Of a stretch of 64,000 nt of DNA, positions 34,230-46,900 are shown in pieces. Numbering within the stretch: the stretch's first letter is position 1; each line of letters opens with the position of its first letter. The notes beneath the pieces are model-generated. The model did not search any database, was not told where the DNA came from, and saw only the letters and a program-made list of their open reading frames with translations. The stretch is from Zhengitettix transpicula (lineage: Eukaryota; Arthropoda; Insecta; Orthoptera; Tetrigidae). Where the stretch lies: NCBI GenBank assembly GCA_037074705.1, contig CM073594.1, forward strand, positions 58,710,509 through 58,774,508. The letters are read 5' to 3'. The translations under genes and the position numbers were made by a program.

Positions 34230-34480
34230 TTGTTTCCATATTTCCGCAGGCTTGTCTCTTACTCGCCACGCCATCATCACCGCCATAACTTTCACGGGAT
34301 TTAGTAAACAGGGGGGGCTATTAATCTGCGCGGCAAATGAGGCCCCATACGTTGAACCTCGCCGGAGAACTCGCTGCGGCTATTAATTATCACCCCCCAA
34401 ATCTAGAAATTATTTACACTTCACTTTACACCGATTCGCTGTAATTTCGTTTCACGCAAAATTGAACTTGGCAAAAGGGA
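34230..34480. other. Higher-complexity island
   Basis: Contains TTTCACGGGATTTAGTAAAC, a G-run, CTGCGCGGCAAATGAGGCC and GGCTATTAATTATCACCCCC. It has no frame. It probably belongs with the 33480-33900 island as a second regulatory-like block. Confidence 0.3.
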
Positions 34481-37419
34481 GAATTATCAATGGATTATGA
34501 AAATAAAATTTACGGTCGCCCCTCGAAAAATCCGTGAATCAGTAAACAAAAAAAGGGACTTTTCTGTTAAGTCATTAAATATTAACTCTTTTAATAAATG
34601 GGAATGTTGTAAAATAATTTAATTTCTAAACGCTCTGTAATTTGTATGTCTTCAGGATTTATTATTCACTATAACTCTCGTAGGAAAATTAACAATCTCA
34701 CGGACACTAAAAGGTTACATTTACAAAATTATCCTACATAAACTGTCAGCGAAGACTGTTAAATTTATTATTATAGATAAACAAAAAAAATCTGTTTCTC
34801 TCAGGTCCTTAATACGAATAAACTCAAATAATAATTTATTTAACCAAAAAATCATTCAAAACTGTACGCACTTAAATTAACGCGTCGAAATTCGTGGTCT
34901 CTATATACCACGAGAATCTGGAATTTTTCATAAAAAAAACTAGCAACGACATAGTTTCTCTAAAATTAATGTAGTACTGTTTTATTACACATCGTTGAAG
35001 ATGGATACAAAATAAAGGTAATTAATCTAGAAGTAAACGTAGCTTCTGATCAATAGCAGACAGTTTATTTGTTAATGCTCAATTAAAATAAAATCTTTTT
35101 CGTATTTAAATTGCAATTTTTTAAAAAATGTATGTCATTGTTCGTGGACTACATTATATACTAGATTATTAAAAATAGACAAAAATGCAAAATTAGTAAT
35201 TTATCGAGAGTCGTGGAAATGGCGTTATAGTTAACCATTGATAGTATATTATATTATCCGTGTGAAAAGAAATAAGACACGAGAAAATAAAATAAGTTTA
35301 TAAGTAAAACAATAGGGTCACAAAAACAGAGAGGAAACGTAGAAAAGATAAACAAGAAGAATAAGCCAGTCGGATCGAAAGTAATGGTCATGAAGTAATT
35401 AATAGTAAGCGACGAAAACGGAGTAAAATATAATAAATAATATAAAATGAAAGTAGAGATTATTCCAACTTTCAGAAAAAAGTTAGGTGAAGAGAAATAT
35501 TCTTATTTACTCAGACAATTGGAATATCTCTTAAATATTTATTGTAATAATAATTATAAAATATAATTAAGTGTATTTTTAACGAAATAGTCCAATGTTT
35601 TTATAATTTAAATTAAACTATCTTAATATGACTAGATATCATTTTTTATGACGATTATAAATATATTCCAAATCCACCATTTACGCTTCCGCAGAAAAAA
35701 AAATTATTGGAGCAAGGTGAACAATTTCCGAAATTTTTCTCTACCTCTTGAAAACAGAGGTTCTTACTTTACTTCGTTCCTTTGTTTTTTTACTCCTTCT
35801 TCCCCTCTTCCTTGCGATTCACCTCAAATTGAATTTTCCCAATCTTCCAGGGAAAGCCACAATGGGACCTATTACACTTTCCTTCAGATTTCTTTGCGAA
35901 TTTTATTTTCAACCACGTCCCTTACTTAAACTTAATCTAGTTCAATTTTCTTTCGCGATTTTCTGTGCTATGCTGCTTTAAATTTCATCCCTTTAATTAC
36001 TTTCCCGTGGATCGGAAAGCAGAAATGTTTACCATATTTCGAGAAAACAGATTTGTTTGTCACGAATAGAGGTATTTTAATTATTTTAAAAAAATATTGT
36101 GTTGTTAAAATATTTTTTTAAATGTATTTTTTTTATTTAGGTGAATTTATTATGCTTTTATTTCTTAATAAATGTATATACTTGTAGTTTTTCATAGAAA
36201 AAATATAACCTGACGTTTATAACCTCTTACAAGAATTAAAATAACCTTTCTTCCATTTTGTCTACGTGCAAAGGTACTATTTACACATTCAATGTTGCCA
36301 ATTTACTACCATTTATTTAATTATCTCCACCCACCAAATACTGTTCATATTTTTAATTTCGTTTGTCATTTCTTTTTAATTAAATTCTTTCATTCTAAAA
36401 TATTCTGCCCAGTCAATATTTTCTTATTTTGAAATTATAAAAACCTATTTAACAGATGTAAATTTACGTTCACGTAATTAAGTGATAAAAGTATTCCCGC
36501 ACTACATTTCTGCAATCCTTGTTGCTTTCGGCACGTGTTGAAAAACTGTAAGAGATCTTCAATTAGATTATTGATTCTTTGATACAATAGTCGGGCCAAA
36601 ATAAAAATCTAATTAGTAATTTCTAAAATAATTAATTTTATTTTGCTGGAGCTTTCACCTGAAAAAAATTATAATCTTTAAAAATTTACAATTCATGAAG
36701 AAGCTCATATATAAAAATTTAAATATTTCAGAAAATTATGAATTAAATTTCTTATTAAAATGGCGACTGATAAATAAAATTGTGGATTGAATAAAAAATC
36801 ATTAATTATAATAAATCAAAATTAAAAAAAATTACGTCTGATTGAAAATAATGAACAATAAACATAGCCAAATCAGACAAAAATGTACCACACAACGTTT
36901 CTATGATCGTTGTTCCTTTCGTCAGGTTCTAAGAAGGGCCTAGTGTAACACAACTGCACTTTTTATTAGCTTTTTGTTTGATTTGGCTGTCTTTCTTATT
37001 CATATTATATATTTTATATTAAATTATAAAAATTCTTCAAGAAACATAACAAAAGCCTACAAAACAGGTTATTTGAAAGAACTTGTTTTTTTATTATAAC
37101 AGGTATATTTTTGTCATCCGTATTTTCTTTAGCATTATATAATTAAACTTAAATTTTAAGTGTTGTATAGTAAATATCAGTAATAAATTGGTTCGAACAA
37201 AGCTGCGTTTCTCTGAGTATTTACAACTTACAATAGTCTATCGAATAATAATAATCGCAATTCTATAACTGATCAAGATGGAAGATCATCCTTGCCACTG
37301 ATGACTCAAAAATAAACCTTATTTTTCCTCTACGTTTACATCATTTTACGGTCCAGGAAAAAGAAACGTGTATTTATAGTAAGTCCACCGTTCCCTTTCG
37401 AGACTACCTGAGTCAACCC
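34481..37419. other. AT-rich spacer with dispersed motif copies
   Basis: No gene. Minus-strand copies of the dispersed motif are at 36501-36538 and 36891-36928. Two overlapping frames at 35648-35981 are in pyrimidine-rich DNA and have no recognisable domain. Confidence 0.45.
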
Positions 37420-37800
37420 TTTCAGAGGAAATGATTTTTGTGAGTGTTGGCTGACTGAGTGATTCCCCTGACAGGTTCGCCCACCACCACTCTTGCCCTG
37501 AGCAATATTTCGCGCACTGCGCTGGAGAGCAATCGTGTGTCAAGCTGTTACCAACTTTCGCCCCACCGTCAACAGTTGATGTGGGAGTCGTACGCCTACA
37601 CCCCGCCTTTACCCTTCACATTGAGGAGGGGGGAAAAACGAAGGAGCGGGGGAAGGGGAAAAAAGTTCTGCGGTAACACAACGCTGCAACAGTTGTTGGT
37701 CGCGAATCCCGCGGGGGATCCCATTTTGGAGTCGGCCGAAGAAACTCGATGGGGGGAAAATATATATAAAACACAGTCGACACGATCCTAAGAACGATCA
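37420..37800 (+). promoter_or_regulatory. GC-richer island ending in a TATA-like motif
   Basis: About 300 bp of GC-richer sequence (with GCGGGGGATCCC and GGAGTCGGCCGAAG) ends in AAATATATATAAAACACAG around 37757-37776. A TATA-type core promoter facing right is one reading. No initiator is clear and no gene follows within several hundred bases. The 110-codon (+) and 66-codon (-) frames inside have no recognisable domain. Confidence 0.2.
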
Positions 37801-38063
37801 ATACACAGTCCACCAAATTTTAACTGATTACTCCGAGTGTTAGATAGTAACATCTCTATGACACATAACTATATCTCGTCCAATGTCGCGATGGCAAATA
37901 ATATTCCCAGTGAATGTTAGCGAACATGATTTTTGTATCACTTGTATGAAGTCCCTGTGGTGACTTTATGAAAGCACAATGCATTTTGCAGTAATTTATA
38001 AGAATACATATACATACAATGCATTATATGTTGTGGGAGTCGAGCTAATAGAGAAGGCGAACG

Positions 38064-38086
38064 TGACGTACTGTGACGTCATCACA
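38064..38086. promoter_or_regulatory. Tandem CRE-like sites
   Basis: GTGACGTAC is followed 10 bp later by the perfect palindrome TGACGTCA (38074-38081), the CREB/ATF consensus. Two sites at helical spacing are notable. Function is inferred only. Confidence 0.3.
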
Positions 38087-38439
38087 CGCTGTTAGGACGG
38101 AGCTCACGTACACGAATAGATTAAATATATAATAATAAATATTCAAGGCTGTGTTATCTGTGTTTCTCAGATTTTTTATGAAAGAATGAATAAACAACAC
38201 CAAATTTTACTGTGTAAACTATATTAACCGTTAATTGAGGTCTCCCTGGAAAGCGGTGCCGCTATCTTGCGGCCGTATAATTGATGTAACGACCGAAATA
38301 ATACGGCCGACAATGGATCGAAAATTAAATCAGTTGGCGGTAGTAGTATCGTAATGTAAAAAACTTTATTACATCAATTATTAATAAACAATTAAAAACT
38401 TTTTTGTATTACGTATCGTAATTATTAACATAATGCGTC

Positions 38440-38450
<11 letters not shown>

Positions 38451-38470
<20 letters not shown>

Positions 38471-39014
38471 GGCAATAGGCTACATGAGGGTAATCCACTT
38501 AGGGCAACTCCCCTTTAATAGCATAGGAAGGGATTTGAAAGGGGGGATGCGGAAGGGTAGAGGAAGGTAGCCAAGGGTTAACTAGGGCCCCCGGGCTATA
38601 TTTTAAGGATCCTACCCGGCATTCGCCTAAAGGAATGCAGGGAAAACCTTAGAAAAACCTGCATCGGGTAGGTCGGGCATTGGGTACTTGTCCCACGCCC
38701 TTCCGATAGCGGGATAAGAGTTTGCTGTGGGGACGCAGCATTCCCTTCTCCGTGCCTTGACCAGTTTAGGAGGCAGCTGGCCGACTATTCCAATGGGAAT
38801 AGCGAACAACTCTTACCGTATGCCCAAGGTCTGCGACCCCGGAACATACACCTCTCAAAACAGGCCGAGGTGCCTCGGCATGTGGGAACCTTAGTTCAAA
38901 ACCGGAGAGGAAAAGACATACCCAAAGGTAGCCCCTTCGTATCTCTCCTAAAAGGTTCTGCCTGCGAGAGAAAATCCCTCGCAGGTTACCTGCGAGAGAA
39001 TCCTCTCGCAGGCT
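38451..39014 (-). mobile_element. Poly(A)-tailed retroposon, copy B (longest)
   Basis: In reverse orientation the tail is the T run at 38450-38469, and the body matches copy A closely through to GAGAGATACGAAGGGGCTAC. Beyond copy A's start it carries about 60 bp more, made of two tandem inverted repeats (38961-38985 and 38989-39012). CT repeats flank it on both sides (about 38438-38450 and 39023-39036). The recurring frame on the minus strand (38627-38809) keeps the motif AIPIGIVGQLPPK and ends PDLPDAGFSKVFPAFL. Confidence 0.8.
38961..39012. repeat. Two tandem hairpins at the 5' end of retroposon B
   Basis: Hairpin 1 has the arms CCTGCGAG and CTCGCAGG around a short loop (38961-38985). Hairpin 2 has perfect 10-bp arms CCTGCGAGAG and CTCTCGCAGG around a 4-base loop (38989-39012). 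The two share the same stem sequence. They could form a structured 5' RNA leader in the retroposon transcript. Confidence 0.85.
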
Positions 39015-39022
39015 ATCAGTTT

Positions 39023-39036
39023 CCTCTCTCTCTCTC
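39023..39036. repeat. (CT)n tract between retroposons B and C
   Basis: About seven CT units separating the two tandem retroposon copies. Similar tracts flank the outer ends, so either the target was a CT microsatellite or the element carries GA repeats at its 5' end. Confidence 0.9.
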
Positions 39037-39503
39037 TTTTTTTTTTTTTTTTTTTTAGGGCAACAGGCTACATGAGGGTGATCCACATTGGGCAACTCCC
39101 CTTTAATAGCATAGGAAGGGATTAGAAAGGGGGGATGCGGAAGGGTAGAGGAAGGTAGCCAAGGGTTAACTAGGGCCCCCGGGCTATGGTTTAAGGATCC
39201 TACCCGGCATTCGCCTAAAGAAATGCAGGGAAAACCCTAGAAAAACCTGCATCGGGTAGGTCGGGCATTGGGTACTTGTCCCACGCCCTTCCGATAGCGG
39301 GAGAGGAGTTTGCTGTGGGGACGCAGCTTACCCCTCGCCATGCCTTGGCCTGTTTAGGAGGCAGCTGGCCGACTATTCCAATAGGAATAGCGGACAACTC
39401 TTACCGTATGCCCAAGGTCTGCGACCCCGGAACATACACCTCTCAAAACAGACCAAGGTGCCTCGGCATGTGGGAACCTTAGTTCAAAAAAAACCAGAGA
39501 GGC
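39037..39503 (-). mobile_element. Poly(A)-tailed retroposon, copy C (5' truncated)
   Basis: T run at 39037-39056, then the same body as A and B. It stops after the GAACTAAGGTTCCC region (minus sense) without the GAGAGATACGAAGG start, so about 40 bp are missing at its 5' end. It is flanked by a CT tract at 39504-39519. The two recurring frames are kept: AIPIGIVGQLPPK on the minus strand and SYRMPKVCDPGTYTSQNRP on the plus strand. Confidence 0.8.
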
Positions 39504-39519
39504 TCTCTCTCTCTCTCTA

Positions 39520-40400
39520 AAAGAACTTAAATTAAAAATATAACTGTGAGATATTAGCTTAATTATTAAGATAATAAATAAAACAGACTCTTGAATAAAA
39601 AAACTTTTCCTTAAAATATTTCTCGAATAGTTTCATATATATTTCATAAATTACAAATAGTAAATTTTATTTTAAAATAATTTTGCTAACATTATCTTTT
39701 ACGTATTAGAGATGTAGGTTACATCAGGTCTTACCTTTATTATTTACAGTAAAAAAATATTTTTTCGTGTATGCATTAAAATTGCTGTAATACATAGAGA
39801 ATATGAAAGTGTGACTTAAACAATAAAGTTTACGGATTAAATTATTATAGATATAACTCAAAATTATATCAGAAGAATTCAATAAGAAACGAAATATTAC
39901 GAAATTTTGAAATAAATTTTTATTATTATCATGTAGCTATTTCCGAATATGAAATATCGATAAGAAATATATTCGGATAAATACATCATTATATAACAAT
40001 TTGATTGTTATCAGTAGCCTTCTGTTTGTAAAAATTAAAGATTTCAGGAGGATATTCTGAGAACAATCACAAAATGTATGGACTTATTTTACATTTTTTA
40101 ATAACAACTAATTAAAACTGATATTCTTCAAACGTTCTCTACGTCTTGTATTTGTACAATAATAATTTTTATAATAGAATTATCACCCCCTATTTCCTTT
40201 ATGAAATACAATTACTGTTAACTAGAAATTCATTATACAACTTATGGGACAAAGGACGTTAAGCTAAAAGTTTTAATCGCAACAAATTAAATTATTAAAT
40301 TTGTTTTATAAGTTTCCAGTGTCATTAATTTGCGACAGAATAATTTGCAATATACGTGCTATAACGGAACTTTCAATAATCCTCCACTATTTAGAGAAAT
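39520..40400. other. AT-rich spacer
   Basis: I see nothing in it beyond low-complexity AT-rich DNA. Confidence 0.5.
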
Positions 40401-40620
40401 TTTCGCTGATATAACACACACACTGACTGGGAAACAATAGCCCGAGGCAACATTTTAATGAAATTGAACTATATTAAATGTCTGGCGACCCGAAAATTGC
40501 AATATGGCCCAATGTTGTACATCGAGGGAGATGGCGAATAATTACAAATGTTTTAATTGCGCGTTGAGTATTTCAGTATCGGTTCCCGTTCACAACGGAT
40601 TTCATGAAATTTGTGTTTTA
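40400..40620. other. Higher-complexity island with homeodomain-type sites
   Basis: Even composition between AT-rich flanks, with ATTTTAATGAAATTGAAC, TAATTA (40539-40544) and GTTTTAATTGCGCG, and no reading frame. Candidate conserved noncoding element. Confidence 0.3.
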
Positions 40621-43195
40621 GAGCACTTATAGTTTTTTTTTCAAAAATGAATTGCGCAAACAGGACCTAATACATTAATGTTAAAGCAGTCTATATTTAA
40701 TTTAAATTTATCAATTACGCGATACTCTGCTTCATTATTCTGAAAGTAAAATAAAACACTTTGTATGATGAAATCGGAAATGGATACTTAATCATATTTG
40801 CCAAATAACATTTATAGAGTTCGAGTCTGCAATAGAATCGATTTTTAATAAAGCTTGTCTGTTGTATTTCAGGAGTAACGTGAATGATATTGTAGTGTTA
40901 GTTAAAGTCATAGGTTTAATAATGACAAAAGTTTAAGTGGAATTGTTTGCGTGGGAGAATACGTAGTCAGAGAGAGAAACGGATTAGATCAAAGAAATAG
41001 GTCAAAGACAAAAATATGCCAAGAAGAATTTCCGTTTCTCTTCCTGACTGCAGATTCTCCCTCGCAAATAATTTATTTTCAATTTCTGTTATTACTAAAA
41101 ATCTGCTACTTAATTCAAAATAGGCAAAAATAGGAAAAGGGAAACTGAAGTCTTTTTAACACAAACTTTTAATTCCAAATCCATAGTCAGGATTCCCGCT
41201 GTTCTTCTGCAGATAAGATTCAGTATCAAGCGTGAGTTGAAAATGTAACACAAAATCTGTGACCGTATCATTTCAAGTAAAACGATTCTATAGAGCAGAT
41301 ACTGATTTTTCTCTGTATTAATTTATTGTGCTACTTTCCATGTACTTTGATCCAAATTTATTTATTGACGATCTCATTGAGATTCACTTGAGAATATATT
41401 TTAGTATAGAAACTACCTAACTTATGCTCTCGAATTGACTCCCGCGTACTTAAAATAATTTTTTATACCGTTATAAGTAATTTAGTTTAAAAATCTGCAT
41501 GAGTACATATCATATATATCTCTTAAACACCAAAATATTTCAAAAACTAATTACATTTATGTATTGTTTCAGATATTAACAAATTAATAAGTTTATGTGT
41601 GCCAAATCAAGCCAGAAATAAATTTTGTTTATATTATATTTAATCTTATAAAATTTATTATAAACTTTTTAGTAAATAATAAACTACACAGTTTCATACC
41701 TAAATGTTATGGAAATTCTTCAGGTGTTGTAAAAGTCAATGAGAGAATTTAAAAAATTCATAAAAATTTTAAATTATATTTGGATTAAAGTAATCTAGTC
41801 CATATAATATCACTTATTCTATAAATAAGTCGGCCAGCATGCCAGAAATAATTTTAATAAATAAGTAAAAAAATAGTCACATCGTTTCGATCATTTTATG
41901 GATTCTCCTCAGAGTCCGATTATAAAAAATACAAATTTGGTCAAGTATGAATATCTATGAATTTAAAGAAAAACATTTTTATATGTAATTATGATATAAC
42001 AAAATTATTTTATAAACCTGAAGGGATCCCAAAAAATAGGCGTGAAACGTCGTTTATTTGATTATTTACTGAAAAAATTATTTTAAATTTGTGTATTATT
42101 AATTGTGTAATAATAAATCCATATAATTAATGAATTTTTTATCACTTTATTCGCCAAACTGCAATATTTTCGTTTATTTTTTTTAGAGAAAAATAATTAA
42201 ATTAGTAACAAACTCGTCTAATCTATTCGAATGTCGTAGTTTCGTTGCCCTGTTAATAAACTGGTTAATTGAGTGGTAAGCTGCGTTTCGTTAATTTTTT
42301 TTGTATTTATCTATAAATAAGTGAAGATTTCTTGCATGTTTTATATCGGTCAGAATTCATCGAAGAACACATTCACTTTTATTTTCTTGTCACAGCTTCT
42401 CAGCGTTTGGACGTGCGTACTACTGTATAAAGGGTACGGGGCGAGGATTGTAGTAGACCTGTATGAAAGTTGTAAGACGCTGTCCAGGTCGTAGTCTTGT
42501 GAATTCCGTCGTAACGACGGCCATTCAGCTTCATGCAGGTTCTACTTCGCCCTATACATCTTTACTGGCCCTTTCATATTGCCTCCCTACTCTTCCTGAA
42601 CTCATACATTATTTCTGAGCTTATCTCCATGTAGCAACTTCCTATTTACTATCTGACCTACAAACCTATGGGCCCGTCGCTGAATCATGCAGAAGCCTGA
42701 ACGGGGAAGGGGAGAAACGCAAGCCAAATATCCGCCCAGACGTTGGTAATTTGGCTGCAGGGTTGCAGCTCAAGAAACTGACTGCTGTTAGTTTTACGAG
42801 CTTGGCAACTTCTTCAACGTCATTTGCTCTCGGAGAAATACGTCTTCCCGTTGTATTTCAAATACGGAAATAACGCCCGTAACAGTAAACTTCTGAAATT
42901 TTCTTTACGACCTCTCTGAAACTGAAGTGCCATTGTCTCCATACTTAAATAAACGAATACATAATTTTCAAGCCACAAAAAAACGACTAAAGTATTCATC
43001 CGAGGTTTTTTCGTAACCCCAAGATCTTAAATTATACTAAAATATACCAACTTATGTATTAATATATTCAACTAACGTTAGTATGTTATTCGATGTTTCT
43101 GATTATTTTGAAAGGGCATAAAATTACAGAACCGTAAAACTATTAAGTATTCAAACTCTCTTGTCACTTAATAGATTCGTTGGCATTACAAATAA
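40621..43195. other. Intergenic spacer
   Basis: No gene. Motif-family copies lie at 41881-41917 (-) and 42017-42055 (+, AACCTGAAGGGATCCC then GTGAAACGTCG). Positions 42390-42760 are GC-richer, with TATAAAGGGTACGGGG near 42424, but no frame or initiator supports a promoter. Confidence 0.45.
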
Positions 43196-43906
43196 GTAGC
43201 TAGGTGTCCGGCGTTACCCGTGTACTTATTTATATAAACCCGAAAAAGTATTTAATTCTATATTAATCTTTAGTCAAGAAGTGATTTAACCTAAATCTAA
43301 ATGTTCCTAGTATCGTACATACTTTCGACCGACAGTGCATTAATTTAACAGCTATAAAATACATTTAATTTTATTGCATCAATTCTAAGAAACGTACCTC
43401 CGAATTTCTTCTTAAATGAAATACTTGAGTACAGCAGGATATAATTGTCCCTCTGTCTTCAGACATTACAAAAGATTAAATTGATGAAATTCTTAGCTGG
43501 ATTCACAATGTAAACAAATAGGCGCCATATTGGAGTCACTAATACGGCACGAAAATTAACTTACATTTTCTGCAAGGATCATTAAGTATTTCGTATTGTT
43601 ATATATTATCATTCGATGGAATAATGCTGGATACAATTATACTTTTTATTCAATCAAAATATTTCTACTTTATTTCAGTGCGAAAAAAGAAACTATTTAT
43701 TTGTTCGTCACGTCGTAACGTGCCTCCCTCTCTCTCGCATGTCATGGTAATAATCATGTTTTTTCTACCTTTATGTGCCGTTTCTTGTATTTTTAAAAAT
43801 ATATGTACCCAGTTTTGTTGCAAATTGACAACGCGTTACGATTTGTGTACAGATAAACGTAAATGAAAACATACATTGAAATATATGTCCTTTTTTATTA
43901 TATAGA
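43196..43906 (-). mobile_element. Non-autonomous Helitron, copy 3
   Basis: The minus-strand 5' end starts TCTATATAATAAAAAAGG after an A. The 3' end reads CGCCGGACACCTAGCTAC before a T, so the terminal CTAG appears mutated to CTAC. The body is shorter (711 bp) and has lost the long TATG tract. It keeps the shared blocks GCGCCATATTGGAGTCAC and GTTCGTCACGTCGTAACG (plus-strand reading). Confidence 0.7.
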
Positions 43907-46900
43907 TATATTATAGATAATTAATTACCAACTGTAACTTTAAATACTAATTTCATTTTATTTATTAGAGTATCACTATGACAATATAACCTAACCACAA
44001 ATTCAAAATTAAATTATTTTGGAAACCTTTTAGAAATTTTTTCTATTTAAATATCTTGGAAAGGTCTGTAAAATAATTGGAGAATGGTATAAATATAATA
44101 TTATCAAAAAATAAGTATAATTGAAGATAAATTAATTTTAGTGACGGTATGATAATTTTTCCAATCTATTTGAATTGAATTATTGGAACATGTCATTGTC
44201 ATTAAGTTTCAAATTGGAGATGACAAATCGTATCCATTACTCTTCGTTCAAATATGAAAAGAAATCTACGACTAAGAGAATTTTTAAGCTTCTGTGTGCA
44301 CATTTGCATTCGTAAATTCCATCAGTTTTTCTTCCTCCTGTAGCTTGAATGGTGGAGAGCCGTTTCAGCACGTTCCTGATGAACCCACACGCTTACAGAC
44401 TTGTCTCCGACGACGCGGTTTTCCACATCTCCCCCCCGTCCTCAAAAAGATCGCCAAAGAGAAAGGACGGTGATCGATGAAGATTCCGGCGTCTGTATGT
44501 CGTAATCTCATCGATCAGAGCGGCTATTATAAGTCTGTCACTGCACGCCTTCAATAATTGATCTGGGTTTCGTCCGCAGACTCCCATCAATCTTCACAAC
44601 CCCATGCCTCACAGCTACCCCCACCGCCCCACGACCCCTAGCTCCGTAGATAATTCTCATCTGTTACAAAATATACTAAAATGAGCACATCAGCGGCCAC
44701 TTACACTATTTAAAATTCGATTAAGTTTCTATTTATTCATTAATATTTAAATATATGCATTATCCTGTTTTATTATGATTCAAATATTAATTTTTGTCAA
44801 TCTTTCATCATTTTACTTCGGTAGTATTAGAAATTTCGTAGAGTAATACCGTAATTATTTAAATAATTTGGGCACAATATAATTGCAATAACTCCAAAAT
44901 GAGCTATATATAACTGGGGCAAAGTATAATGATATTTTAATAAGTTTATTGTGTTAAGAAATTAGTTTTATTTTTAATAAATTGCAATTAATTGGAGAAG
45001 ACAGTGAAAAGTAGAAAGTCACATTTAGTTTGTGTGGTACTTAATCTTCATTAGTAGTAATCAACGACTATCATAATAAAATTTTAGTTAAGTTGAAAGT
45101 TGATTACAAAAGGGTCCTGATTACTAAATTTAAATACAGAAACCCCCCAATTGATGACTATTTGTATGTATACGTGTTCCACTTCTACATTTACCAGAGG
45201 GTTTGCAATTATTTCGATGTGACAAAGGAGAAAGAAGAAAAAAATATTTGTTTTTTTGTGGCAATATACTCGCGTGTAATACAAAGCCTTGACAACATTT
45301 CCCCCTCGCCAATTTATGGGAGCAGCAAAAGGGAGGCATCAATCCGTGTACTTGTGACTGCTTTGAAACGCTGTTATTGAAATCCGCATCCGTCGTAATC
45401 CTTCTTCCAATAATTGTAGGTCGACACAGCTGAGATATTTGGTTAGAAAACAAGCTTCACAAAACAAATCCCTGGGAAGATTCGTCACATCTACACTGAG
45501 CTTCAGCTCAAAAATAAATGACAACGCAAACCCCACCACCGCGTATTGCGGGACAGTATTACTATTCACTTCAAGTTCTCTTAATTAATTCACTAAAATT
45601 CAAAGTATTACACCAAAGAGCGATTTAACTGACGCGTTGGCCAACATTTAATTTAATAGTAACTATGAAAGTTCTTCCAGAATATAGCGCTAGACTGAGA
45701 AAGAACGTTACCAAGCTTAATCTCCCTCATTTAGTAATATCAAAAAGAAAAGGGAAGAACTGGTGCGGGAAATTGTAACCCGCAAAAAATCAGCTGGATG
45801 GATGTCACGAAATTGACATTTAAGAAATTCAATAAGACATTACCCACTAGAAAATTTTAAGCTTTTGTTGACAGTAGCGTATTTACCGAGGCATACATAC
45901 AGCTAATTGTTAATATTATAAATAGTCCTTCTGTATATTAACCGTCAGTTCCATTCTATATCAGGTAATTTGAATTAAAATTTTAACATCTGTTATTAAA
46001 TTAGAAACGTAACTAACGGATTTTAGCTTAGAACAATTTTAGTCAATATTCGAAATGTATCAAGTTGAAAAAACATCAAACCCGAGACTTAATTTGTTGA
46101 TTGCGTTAGTCCCAAGCCAATTAATATACATACGTTCAATACGCAAATATATAATAGATAAAAAAGAATATAAAATTTATTAATTTATATTAACTACATT
46201 TGACAGGCAAAAAGTATTTTTTCTTATTATTATTTATTAAGACTCATACAGAAAAATATTTCTCATTATCATTCTGTAAAATATATATTTAAAATACATT
46301 TATAATATTTGAAAAATAATTTTTTTTATTTAAAAAATATGTTCATGGCCACACAAATATTGGAAATATTGAAAAAAATTAAGTGATTAACATATCAGAG
46401 AAAATTTCTAAGTTAATAGTACCACGGATAAAATACAAATAACAAAATATATTTTTTACAGAATAAAATCAATTAGTTAAGATAATTATACTATTTAGTA
46501 TCCACGACAAACTTAAAAAATCCAAGAATATGTATTATAAAGAAGTCAACAACTTTTTTTCAAAACAATTATGTTTTTTTATATATATATAAAATTTACT
46601 ACATGATATTGAAAAATAAAGGGGGTAACTCGCTTATACAAAATTAATATGAAAACTCCTTTATAGAATTAAGGTTTTTTCTATGTAGACAGACTATCTC
46701 CTAAGATGATGTCATCGAAACGTCACGTTTACGCGGCTGGAATCCTGAGAAACCTTTATGCAGTGAAAAATACTTTGCTACTGTTAAAGATGGTTATTTA
46801 TTATATATATATATAATTTAAATAATTTAAAATTCTTGATAAAATAATATCTAAAACAAAAGACACTTATAAATTATTTAAAATAATATGCATTGGAAAA

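Noticed and set aside
42420..42440. TATAAAGGGTACGGGG as a promoter
   Set aside because: No initiator, no following reading frame, and no second element. A lone TATA-like motif in AT-rich DNA is weak evidence.
45084..45569. Several overlapping 66-107-codon frames on both strands
   Set aside because: Overlapping frames on both strands with no shared support. Residues reflect local composition, and no motif was found.
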